DNA of 27,271 bases from the NCBI GenBank assembly GCA_964636575.1, contig CAZWSE010000047.1, forward strand, positions 1-27,271, written 5' to 3'. The notes beneath the pieces were generated by a model that worked only from the letters and a program-made list of their open reading frames with translations, was not told the origin of the DNA and did not search any database. Origin of the DNA: CAZWSE01 sp964636575 (GTDB lineage: Bacteria > Pseudomonadota > Alphaproteobacteria > Rhodobacterales > Rhodobacteraceae). This document shows positions 16,190-23,199 of the stretch, one piece after another. The position numbers were made by a program, and so were the translations under genes. Each line of letters begins with the position of its first letter. The first letter of the stretch is position 1.

Positions 16190-17257
16190 ATGACACTTCA
16201 ATTCAACGACGAAACCTTCCGCGACGACTATTCGTTCTACAACTCCGAGCGGGCCATCAAACGCTTTCCGTTCCCGTTTCACGAAGACAGCTACATGTAT
16301 TCAGTGAACATGGAGCAGCATCGTGGTGGCCCTGAAGGGTCGGTCTATGAGATGCGGTTCGATGTGGATGAACACTACGTATCCGAGATGCGGGACCGTG
16401 CGATGGTGCTGGCCGATGATCCGTTGCGGTGCCAATCGTTGCCTCATATGACACTGGCGGGATGGGACCTGCTGGAGCTGATTATGGTCTCCAAGTCCGA
16501 AGACTATCCGGACCACTTCGAGCTGCATCGCGATGGCAACAACTGGCGCTGGATCAACAAGCCCCTTGGCATCGACGACAGCTTTGTGTTTCTTGATGAG
16601 GCCACGTTGCCCTACGGCCCGATGGAATACATCACACGTCAGGCGCAAGGCGATTTTTGTGTTCTGGATCAACGCGATGACAACCTGTGGATGGACGCAG
16701 GTATGGTCACGACGCAAGCCGATTGGTCGCTTGATTTCGATATCGGCATGAATTTTTTCGAATGGCATGCGCCTGTGCCAATGGCACATGAAAAGGGTAT
16801 TTTTGTGCGTGCGTTGAAGTTCTTGCTCAATATCCAGCAAGGGTCGCCTGCACGGCGGTTGAACTGGACGATGACAGTAAATCCACTTTTGGATACGTCA
16901 CCTGAGAACTACCACAAATGGGGCATTCAAAAGACCACCCTGACGCCTGAAAACCTGGGCGCAAAACAACACTTGCGGGTTGAGCTGCAGACCTTCTTCC
17001 GATTGCCACGATCCAATGCGCTTGTCTTTCCAATTCGCTGTTATCTGTGCAGCTTTCAAGACCTTATGACGATGCCCAAATGGGGCCGCAGGTTGCACCG
17101 CGTTGTGCGTGATCTGCCGGAAGAACTGGCAACTTACAAAGGCTTCATCGACAACCGGCCCATGATGCTGGACTACCTGAAAGACTTCGACGACGGATTG
17201 CCAACAAGCGATGGTATTTGGCCGGACTTTGAAACGGAACCTGCGTTAAAGGCTTAA
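16190..17257 (+). CDS. dmmC: Dimethylamine monooxygenase heme subunit (DUF3445)
   Basis: This 355-residue protein belongs to the heme-dependent oxidative N-demethylase family (DUF3445), as I recognise it from length, neighbours and the segments FFEWHAPVPMAHEKG and GSPARRLNWTMTVNP in the middle. These enzymes carry a b-type heme in a PAS-like fold. With reductase partners they oxidise a secondary amine to a primary amine and an aldehyde, here dimethylamine to methylamine and formaldehyde. A heme ligand cannot be named safely from sequence alone. The family is cytoplasmic and there is no signal peptide. It follows dmmB at three bases and precedes the exported vWA-like gene by five. Confidence 0.87.
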   Translation: MTLQFNDETFRDDYSFYNSERAIKRFPFPFHEDSYMYSVNMEQHRGGPEGSVYEMRFDVDEHYVSEMRDRAMVLADDPLRCQSLPHMTLAGWDLLELIMVSKSEDYPDHFELHRDGNNWRWINKPLGIDDSFVFLDEATLPYGPMEYITRQAQGDFCVLDQRDDNLWMDAGMVTTQADWSLDFDIGMNFFEWHAPVPMAHEKGIFVRALKFLLNIQQGSPARRLNWTMTVNPLLDTSPENYHKWGIQKTTLTPENLGAKQHLRVELQTFFRLPRSNALVFPIRCYLCSFQDLMTMPKWGRRLHRVVRDLPEELATYKGFIDNRPMMLDYLKDFDDGLPTSDGIWPDFETEPALKA

Positions 17258-17262
17258 TTCGA

Positions 17263-18015
17263 ATGCAGACGTTGGCGCGAAAATTCGGGCTGGCGCTGAC
17301 GCTTTCCGTTGCTTTGAATGTCCATGTCGCGCAGGCGCAGCACGCCTGCCGCCAAGCCTTGGTTCTGGCCTTGGACGTTTCGGGGTCGGTGAATCCGACG
17401 GAATATGCCCAGCAAATCGATGGCTTGGCGACGGCATTGAATGATCCGCATATCCGCAGCCTCATTCTGGACGGGGCGGACGCGCCGATACACTTGGCTG
17501 TATTTGAGTGGAGTTCCCGCAATCATCAATACGTCATCCAACCCTGGACAACGATAGACAGTCCCGGGGCTCTTGATCGTGCGATTTTGCGGATCAGGTC
17601 GCACCGCAAAGTGCGGGCAGGGCTGAAAACTGCCCTTGGCAGTGCGCTCACGTTTGCGGCTGCTTTGCTGGAACAACGGCCCAACTGTTGGCGCCGCACG
17701 ATTGATGTCTCGGGCGATGGGGTAAACAACATAGGGGCAACGCCGCAGCAAACATACAGGCTGCCCGCATTTAGAAACATCACTGTAAATGCACTGGTCG
17801 TAGGGACGCCCTACGAGGGCACTGTCGAAGGCGCTGGGCTAACGCCTGAAGCGCTTCAATCCTACTATGATGCCGAAGTCTTGCATGGGTCCGATGCGTT
17901 CTCGATGCGTGCTGAAGGCTACGGAGATTACGCCCGTGCAATGCGCCGAAAGCTTGAAAAAGAGTTGGAGTTGCCATCCTTAGGGCAGGTGGGCCCAAGC
18001 CGGATCATGCAGTAG
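17263..18015 (+). CDS. Secreted von Willebrand A-like protein (DUF1194)
   Basis: This 250-residue protein carries a signal peptide of about 26 residues ending in AQAQ. A metal-ion-dependent adhesion motif DVSGS (Asp38, Ser40, Ser42) follows at once, and ISGDG-like ending is seen as DVSGDGVNN near 148. This is the build of the DUF1194 family of exported vWA-like proteins, common in alphaproteobacteria and of unknown function. It follows dmmC by five bases, so it should be read from the dmm transcript although it acts outside the cytoplasm. No terminator was seen between them. It converges with the XRE gene, six bases from its end. Confidence 0.8.
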   Translation: MQTLARKFGLALTLSVALNVHVAQAQHACRQALVLALDVSGSVNPTEYAQQIDGLATALNDPHIRSLILDGADAPIHLAVFEWSSRNHQYVIQPWTTIDSPGALDRAILRIRSHRKVRAGLKTALGSALTFAAALLEQRPNCWRRTIDVSGDGVNNIGATPQQTYRLPAFRNITVNALVVGTPYEGTVEGAGLTPEALQSYYDAEVLHGSDAFSMRAEGYGDYARAMRRKLEKELELPSLGQVGPSRIMQ

Positions 18016-18021
18016 ATCATT

Positions 18022-18654
18022 CTATCCGTTTTGCGGATAACTGATGATTGCCAGGTACCGCGCCGGAAGTTTTACCAAGACCTCGGGCCCGTGCGCTGCG
18101 TCTGCATCAAAGAACAAGGTATCGCCGGGTTTCAACGGGTAAAGATTGTCGCCGTGGCGGTAGTCGACTTCACCCTCAAGCATATAGATCGTTTCGATCC
18201 CGCCATGCTGGAAGGTTGGAAACACGTCAGAGGTTTCGGTCAAAGTGATCAGATAAGGTTCGACAATCACGCCGCTTGCGTTTGACCCGATATGCCCCAG
18301 CAGATTGTATTGGTGGTTGGCGCGGGTGCCTGCACGGTCCATTTCGACGCCTTCGCCGGACTTGGTATGTACCGCCATTCGGGTTTCTTCAAAGCCGCGA
18401 AAAAAGGCGGTCATTGGAACAGACAGGGCATTGGCAAGCGTTTGGAGCGTGGTCAGGGAAGGCGATGTATTGCCATTCTCGATTTTGGACAACATCCCAA
18501 TAGAGAGACCCGTTGACGCTGAAAGCTCTGCCACTGTGATTTCCTGCTGACGACGAAACGCGCGGACTTCGCGGCCAATCGCCAGTTCAAGGTCCTTCTC
18601 GCGCGGGGTTTCACGCGTGCTGTGCGGGTCTTGTTGTAATGGAACGGCAGCCAT
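18022..18654 (-). CDS. XRE-family transcription regulator with cupin sensor domain
   Basis: This is a 210-residue regulator. Residues about 24-82 are a helix-turn-helix of the XRE/Cro type (ELSASTGLSIGMLSKIENGNTSPSLTTLQTLANAL). Residues about 120-200 form a cupin with GGIETIYMLEGEVDYRHGD and LKPGDTLFFDADAAHGPEV. This pair resembles PuuR/DdrA-like cupin regulators that sense small amines or acids. I start it at 18654, since the upstream extension is unlike the family and would overlap the divergent gene's start region. It faces the GlxA-type regulator across 126 bases. Regulation of the dmm or tmo genes is a reasonable guess. Confidence 0.85.
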   Translation of the reverse strand: MAAVPLQQDPHSTRETPREKDLELAIGREVRAFRRQQEITVAELSASTGLSIGMLSKIENGNTSPSLTTLQTLANALSVPMTAFFRGFEETRMAVHTKSGEGVEMDRAGTRANHQYNLLGHIGSNASGVIVEPYLITLTETSDVFPTFQHGGIETIYMLEGEVDYRHGDNLYPLKPGDTLFFDADAAHGPEVLVKLPARYLAIISYPQNG

Positions 18655-18655
18655 T

Positions 18656-18692
18656 GGGTATCTCTTCAGGTCAGGTTTCGGGGGGTATCTCT
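18656..18692. repeat. Two direct repeats upstream of the XRE-cupin gene
   Basis: GGGTATCTCT occurs at 18656-18665 and again at 18683-18692, 27 bases apart, directly before the XRE-cupin start. Two helical turns fit roughly 21 bases and two and a half fit 27, so the sites would face different sides of the helix. It may be an autoregulatory site. Confidence 0.35.
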
Positions 18693-18732
18693 GCTTTGTG
18701 AAAATCTGGCAAGCATTTCCCCCGATTTTGCG

Positions 18733-18760
18733 TTGAATTGCCGCTAGTCTAGCATGATAT
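18733..18760 (+). promoter_or_regulatory. Promoter with embedded palindrome ahead of the GlxA-type gene
   Basis: TTGAAT (18733-18738) and TGATAT (18755-18760) stand 16 bases apart and make a plausible sigma-70 promoter. The perfect palindrome GCTAG-T-CTAGC (18743-18753) sits in the spacer, where a bound protein would block RNA polymerase. The ATG is 20 bases downstream. Confidence 0.5.
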
Positions 18761-18780
18761 TTTCCTGTTAGGATAAAAAT

Positions 18781-19785
18781 ATGACCAATGGTAAACATCT
18801 ACGTGTAGGTTTTCTCCTTTTTCCAGGATTTCCGATGGCGTGTTTAACGTCCATGATCGAACCGTTGCGGGCCGCTAACGAAATCTCAGGCCAAAACGTA
18901 TTCGATTGGACCCTTGTCTCGGAAACTGGCAATCCGGTTGAAGCCAGTGCGAAGGTGTCTTTTGATCCTGACATTGGTTTGGAAAACGCGGACGATCTGG
19001 ATCAACTGTTTTTGTTGGCCGCACCTGCGTCCCGGTTTGAGAATCCGACCGTTTCAGATGGGAAGATGCGCAAACTGGCTAGACATGGGATGACCATAGG
19101 AGCGGTCAGCGGCGGTGTATTCCCTCTGGCGCGGGCGGGACTTATCGATGATGCACCTGCTTCGGTGCATTGGTGTTATGCGGCGGCTTTTGAGGCCGAG
19201 TTTCCGAGTGTCCAAGCGACGGACGATGTGATCGTCATGGACGGGCGGCGGGTAACGGTATCGGGTGCTGCCGCTGCCTTTGATATGGCGCTGCATATGA
19301 TCGAAGAGCACTTGAGCGCAGATGTCGCGACAGAAGTTGCCTGTTGGTTTCAACATCCGATGGTGCGTGGGGAAGGGGTCTTGCAACGCAAACCGACTGC
19401 CGGATCTGCCAGCACAGATGACATGTTGCCTGACACTGTACGCGACGCCATTGAGATGTTTAGCACCCACATCGAAGATCCGGTCAATGTGGCAGACGTT
19501 GCCAATAGTATTGGCGTGTCTTTGCGCCAACTTGAGCGGCAGTTCAGAAAGACCACGGGCAAAAGCCCGCTTCACTATTACCGCGCGATGCGGATGAAAG
19601 TCGCGCGCCAGCTTGTTTTGTATTCCAAAGACACGATGATCGAGATTGCTTTGGCCGTTGGGTATTCATCAGCCACGCCGATGATCCAGAATTACGAAGA
19701 AGTTTTTGGAATCCGGCCCAGCGAAGACCGCGAGAAGATCAACATGTTCCGCGTTCGCGAAAACGTGATCGTTCCGTCTGCCTGA
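18781..19785 (+). CDS. GlxA-family transcription regulator (DJ-1/PfpI + AraC)
   Basis: This 334-residue activator-type regulator joins a DJ-1/PfpI-like amidotransferase fold (residues about 10-190, GFLLFPGFPMACLTSMIEPL at its start) to a C-terminal AraC helix-turn-helix (about 225-320). The second part contains NVADVANSIGVSLRQLERQFR, GKSPLHYYRAMRMK and IALAVGYSSATPMIQNYEEVFGIRPSE. GbdR and CdhR, which respond to glycine betaine and carnitine, have this build, so a methylated amine or its product is a fitting ligand here. The likely Cys of catalytic DJ-1 folds is not in the usual place (SGGVFP instead of a Cys elbow). An AGGATAAAAAT site precedes the ATG. Its own target is probably tmoX, which lies downstream on the same strand. 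Confidence 0.87.
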   Translation: MTNGKHLRVGFLLFPGFPMACLTSMIEPLRAANEISGQNVFDWTLVSETGNPVEASAKVSFDPDIGLENADDLDQLFLLAAPASRFENPTVSDGKMRKLARHGMTIGAVSGGVFPLARAGLIDDAPASVHWCYAAAFEAEFPSVQATDDVIVMDGRRVTVSGAAAAFDMALHMIEEHLSADVATEVACWFQHPMVRGEGVLQRKPTAGSASTDDMLPDTVRDAIEMFSTHIEDPVNVADVANSIGVSLRQLERQFRKTTGKSPLHYYRAMRMKVARQLVLYSKDTMIEIALAVGYSSATPMIQNYEEVFGIRPSEDREKINMFRVRENVIVPSA

Positions 19786-19850
19786 CCGTTCCTCGATTTC
19801 GACTAACGCCAACCCGGATTAGCGGCGAGATGCAGCGACTCTGATGCAGC

Positions 19851-19879
19851 TTGTGGCGGATGAGAAGGACTTGCCACAA
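19851..19879. promoter_or_regulatory. Inverted repeat upstream of tmoX (distal)
   Basis: TTGTGGC (19851-19857) and GCCACAA (19873-19879) are perfect 7-base inverted arms with a 15-base spacer, about 165 bases before the tmoX start. The size and place suit a dimeric activator such as a GlxA/AraC-type protein. An exported hairpin in RNA is less likely, since no T run follows. Confidence 0.5.
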
Positions 19880-19940
19880 ATACTAGCAAGAAAAAAACTT
19901 GATTGAGAGGAAAATAATGCGACACTGCATGCGATTGGAT

Positions 19941-19965
19941 ACGGCATGGTTAGATTCGGTGCCGT
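19941..19965. promoter_or_regulatory. Inverted repeat upstream of tmoX (proximal)
   Basis: ACGGCA (19941-19946) and TGCCGT (19960-19965) are inverted arms with a 13-base spacer, about 80 bases before the tmoX ATG. The spacer equals that of the dmmD palindrome but the arms differ in sequence. It may be a second operator or a leader hairpin. Confidence 0.4.
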
Positions 19966-20043
19966 CGCCATCCATATAGCCTCCGCAAAGTGGGGCAGAA
20001 CCAACGCCGGTCTCAAACGGTGTTTGATCTCAGGGAGATAAAA

Positions 20044-20982
20044 ATGAAACGTTTTACAACTGCACTGACCGCCGGCGTCATGGCGCTGGCCCCACTGGCT
20101 GCAATGGCCGACAGCGACGATCCTATCGTCATTCCGATCCACAACTGGTCTAGTCAAATTGTGATGTCCAACGTAGTTGGCCAGATCTTTGAAGAAGCCG
20201 GCATGAATGTCGAATATGTGACCACAGACAGCCAAGCCGTCTATGAATCAGTCCGTTTGGGCGATGTGACGCTCGAGCTTGAAGTTTGGGAAGGCGCGTT
20301 CGGCGCATCCTTCCGTACTGCCTTGGAAAAGGGCGGTATCGTTGATGTGGGCGACCATGATGCGGTCACACGTGAAGACTGGTGGTACCCGATGTGGACC
20401 AAAGAAGCATGCCCCGGCCTGCCATCTTGGGAAGCTTTGAACGATTGTGCTGCATTGTTCGCGACTGCCGAGACAGGTGACAAAGGCCGTTATCTTGACG
20501 GTCCGGTTGACTGGTTGAAGCACGGTCAGGAACGCGTCGAAGCACTTGGTATGAACTTCACTGTCGTGAACGCTGGCTCTGCTGCGGCGCTTTGGGCTGA
20601 AATCGGCGCCGCCGAAGCAGACAAGCGTCCTGTGGTTGTGTTCAACTGGACGCCAAACTTTGCCGAAGCTGTTTGGCCAGGTGAGTTTGTTGAATTCCCA
20701 GAGTGGGTAGAAGGCTGCGACAAAGACCCAGCCGTTGGTCCGAACCCAGATGCGCTTTATGACTGTGGTAACCCAGCGACGGGCTATCTGAAGAAAGCCG
20801 CTTGGGAAGGCATGGAAGAAAAATGGCCTGACGCCTATGGCATCTTGCAAAAGATCAGCTTTACCAACCCGCAGATCGCTCAAATGGCGAAACTGGTCGA
20901 CATCGATGAGTTGGAGCCAGAAGAGGCGGCCGCTGAATGGTTGGAAAACAACAAAGATGTCTGGTCTGCTTGGGTAAACTAA
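20044..20982 (+). CDS. tmoX: TMAO ABC transporter substrate-binding protein
   Basis: This 312-residue protein is of the glycine betaine/OpuAC binding-protein type. The ATG at 20044 has AGGGAGA upstream and starts a clean signal peptide ending in AMA (residue 22). Mature residues include aromatics suited to hold a trimethylammonium-like group: Trp35 (HNWSS), Trp82 (EVWEGAFG) and the cluster Trp113, Trp114, Tyr115, Trp118 (DWWYPMW). This agrees with TmoX, a periplasmic TMAO binder, given the tdm and tmm neighbours. Three Cys pairs (123/135 and later 239-258 region) could form disulfides. A terminator directly after the gene should make it more abundant than tmoW. Choline or betaine binding proteins are the main alternatives. 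Confidence 0.88.
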   Translation: MKRFTTALTAGVMALAPLAAMADSDDPIVIPIHNWSSQIVMSNVVGQIFEEAGMNVEYVTTDSQAVYESVRLGDVTLELEVWEGAFGASFRTALEKGGIVDVGDHDAVTREDWWYPMWTKEACPGLPSWEALNDCAALFATAETGDKGRYLDGPVDWLKHGQERVEALGMNFTVVNAGSAAALWAEIGAAEADKRPVVVFNWTPNFAEAVWPGEFVEFPEWVEGCDKDPAVGPNPDALYDCGNPATGYLKKAAWEGMEEKWPDAYGILQKISFTNPQIAQMAKLVDIDELEPEEAAAEWLENNKDVWSAWVN

Positions 20983-21007
20983 GTCAGTCTACTTGAAGAC
21001 AAGAATG

Positions 21008-21039
21008 CCCCCGTCCGGCTTGCTTGGGCGGGGGTTTTT
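21008..21039 (+). terminator. Terminator or attenuator between tmoX and tmoW
   Basis: Arms CCCCCGTCC (21008-21016) and GGGCGGGGG (21026-21034) pair with one G-T match over a 9-base loop and are followed by TTTTT. It stands 25 bases past the tmoX stop and 27 before tmoW. Read-through to tmoW must be partial, or tmoW has its own promoter. Confidence 0.85.
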
Positions 21040-21065
21040 ACAACTGCGAACACTTTAGGATTGCC

Positions 21066-22085
21066 ATGTCAGACGAAGCACCCGTCATTTCCTGTAGAAA
21101 CGTCTGGAAGCTGTTTGGTGCAGACCCACATGCTTTCCTGAAAAAGATCACACCCGACATGAGCTACGAGGACATTCGCCAGCAAGGCTATATTGCGGGC
21201 GTCAAAGACGTATCCATCGATGTGCATAAGGGCGAGATGCTGGTGGTTATGGGCCTGTCCGGTTCAGGCAAATCCACGCTCGTGCGTTGTTTTTCACGGC
21301 TGCATGACATTACAGGCGGCACGATTGAGGTCGAAGGCCAAGATATTATGGCTTTGCCTGAAAAAGAGTTGATCGAATTGCGCCGGTCCAAGATGGGGAT
21401 GGTCTTTCAATCTTTCGGTTTGTTGCCACACCGAACCGTTCTTGAAAACGTGGCTTTCCCGCTGGAGATGCGGGGCCAAGACAAACATACCCGTCGCGAA
21501 CGTGCCCTTGAGGTCGTGAAACTGGTGGGCCTTGAAGGCCGCGAAGACTACTTCCCGCGTGAGCTTTCCGGTGGTCAGCAACAAAGGGTTGGTATTGCCC
21601 GCAGTCTGGCTATCGAGCCTGATATTTGGTTTCTGGATGAACCGTTTTCAGCGCTGGACCCATTGATCCGCAAAGAAATGCAGGATGAGTTCCTGCGCCT
21701 GCAACAGCTTTTGAACAAAACAATCGTGTTCATCACCCATGACTTCGACGAAGCTTTACGCCTTGCCGACCGGATTGCGATCATGAAAGACGGCGCCGTT
21801 GAACAATGCGACACGCCGGATCAGATCGTGCTGCACCCTGCCACTGAATATGTCCGCAAGTTCACCGAAGAAATAGATAAGGCCCGCGTTGTGCATGCCT
21901 CTGTCTTGGCAGATCCGAAAGCCAAGGGAAAAGGCGATCCTGTTGATGCGGGAACGACTGTCCAGGGTATGGCTCAATTGCTGGTCAATGACAGTCGCAA
22001 GCTGATCCCTGTCGAAAAAGATGGCGTGTCTGTTGGTGCGATGAACAGACAGGCTGCGCTCGATATCCTGCTCGGTGTTGAATAA
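21066..22085 (+). CDS. tmoW: TMAO ABC transporter ATP-binding protein
   Basis: This 339-residue ATPase is of the OpuA/ProV type. Starting at the ATG at 21066 (TTAGGA seven bases upstream), it has Walker A GLSGSGKST (63-71), the Q-loop in VFQSF, the ABC signature LSGGQQQR (167-174) and Walker B IWFLDEP (187-193), followed by the switch region ITHDFDEAL. The C-terminal part past residue 270 is a short CBS-like tail typical of osmoprotectant importers. The ATG upstream at 21024 lies inside the terminator hairpin and is unlikely. It would drive uptake together with TmoV, whose gene lies 2.4 kb further on and on the other strand. Confidence 0.9.
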   Translation: MSDEAPVISCRNVWKLFGADPHAFLKKITPDMSYEDIRQQGYIAGVKDVSIDVHKGEMLVVMGLSGSGKSTLVRCFSRLHDITGGTIEVEGQDIMALPEKELIELRRSKMGMVFQSFGLLPHRTVLENVAFPLEMRGQDKHTRRERALEVVKLVGLEGREDYFPRELSGGQQQRVGIARSLAIEPDIWFLDEPFSALDPLIRKEMQDEFLRLQQLLNKTIVFITHDFDEALRLADRIAIMKDGAVEQCDTPDQIVLHPATEYVRKFTEEIDKARVVHASVLADPKAKGKGDPVDAGTTVQGMAQLLVNDSRKLIPVEKDGVSVGAMNRQAALDILLGVE

Positions 22086-22096
22086 CGCGATGCCCT

Positions 22097-23041
22097 TCAG
22101 TCGGTTAAGTCCGAAGACCGCAACTGGTGTGCGACTTCCAACATCCAATCGCTGAAGGCTGCGACTTCCGGCCTATCTAACGCGGCCCCTGTCGTCGCAA
22201 GGTCGTACCCAAGTCCTGTCGCTTCCACTTGGTTCTCGATGGGTTGAACCAGCAGACCTGCATCAAATTGATCAAGAAGAATTGGCCAACTGGCTAGGAT
22301 CAGACCTTGCCCCGAAATGGCAGCCTGAACAGCCAACCCGTAATCGCTGAAGCGTAATCCCTTGTTGGTGTCCATCTCTCCCATCTGGTTCCGAGCAGCC
22401 CATTCGGACCAATCAAACCATTTCTTCGTGGTTTTCGCCCAAGGCTGATCTGATAAATCCCAGTGTATGAGCGGCGTTGAGATGAAAAGTTCATGTAACG
22501 AAACATCTTTCAGTTCTCGCGCGAGAGACGGACTACACGCCGGAAACACCTTATCATCGAACAAGCGTTTTGAGACTAGATCACTGTCCGGTGCCACCCC
22601 GTATCTGATTGCCACATCAACGTCGCGGGCTTTCAGGTCGACTATCTTTTGGTTGGAATCGATTAGCACGTCGATGCCAGGGTTTTGTTTGTGAAATGCG
22701 GGAAGCCTTGGAACGAGCCAAGTGGTGGCCAACGAGGCTTCCACCGAAACGATCAAGCGACGCGGCGCATTGAATTCCCGCATTTTTCGAACGCCATCTG
22801 TAAAGTGCTGAATCGCGGCAGACAGATCGCTTTGCGCATGCATCGCTGCTTCTGTCAGCACAACGCCGCGTCCGTCTCTTACGACAAGAGGTCTGCCGAA
22901 AGTGTGTTCCAGTTTTGCGACAAGCTGTTTTACCGCAGCAGGCGTCACACGAAGTTCTTCCGCCGCGCGCTGATAGCTTTGATGGCGCCCGACCGCTTCG
23001 AGAGCTCGTAGAGCGTTAAGGGACGGCATCCATTCAGACAT
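22097..23041 (-). CDS. LysR-family transcription regulator (GcvA-like)
   Basis: This 314-residue LysR-type protein has the winged helix-turn-helix at residues about 5-65 (LNALRALEAVGRHQSYQRAAEELRVTPAAVKQLVAKLE) and a two-lobe effector domain with VSVEASLATTWLVPRLPAFHKQNPGIDVLID. These segments are closest to the GcvA/AmpR branch. It diverges from a GcvT-type gene across 158 bases that hold inverted repeats, so it very likely controls that gene, in the usual LysR manner. It ends 11 bases after the convergent tmoW. The effector is unknown; a one-carbon donor or an amine would fit. Confidence 0.9.
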   Translation of the reverse strand: MSEWMPSLNALRALEAVGRHQSYQRAAEELRVTPAAVKQLVAKLEHTFGRPLVVRDGRGVVLTEAAMHAQSDLSAAIQHFTDGVRKMREFNAPRRLIVSVEASLATTWLVPRLPAFHKQNPGIDVLIDSNQKIVDLKARDVDVAIRYGVAPDSDLVSKRLFDDKVFPACSPSLARELKDVSLHELFISTPLIHWDLSDQPWAKTTKKWFDWSEWAARNQMGEMDTNKGLRFSDYGLAVQAAISGQGLILASWPILLDQFDAGLLVQPIENQVEATGLGYDLATTGAALDRPEVAAFSDWMLEVAHQLRSSDLTD

Positions 23042-23119
23042 AAGTTAGTTTTTCTACAATTTCAGCACATTTCAAATGCATTCTTTCGATATGATAAATC
23101 AAGTAACGTTTGATGCAAG

Positions 23120-23154
23120 CGCAAGAGAATTGCGGGTCAGTAATAGAATTTCTA
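23120..23154. promoter_or_regulatory. Inverted repeats between the LysR and GcvT-family genes
   Basis: CGCAA-N5-TTGCG (23120-23134) is a 15-base inverted repeat of the size of a LysR box. TAGAA-T-TTCTA (23144-23154) is a perfect 11-base palindrome 45 bases before the GcvT-family ATG. Both suit LysR recognition and activation sites. Confidence 0.5.
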
Positions 23155-23199
23155 ATGGATGAGCATCCCTAAAGGCTCGTCAAACATAAGGAAAACACC

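Noticed and set aside
18765..18791. Third copy of the CTGTTAG operator before the GlxA-type gene
   Set aside because: Only the first 9 bases match (CTGTTAGGA), the second arm is absent, and the match overlaps the ribosome binding site. I mention it as a possible half-site but do not count it as a full operator.
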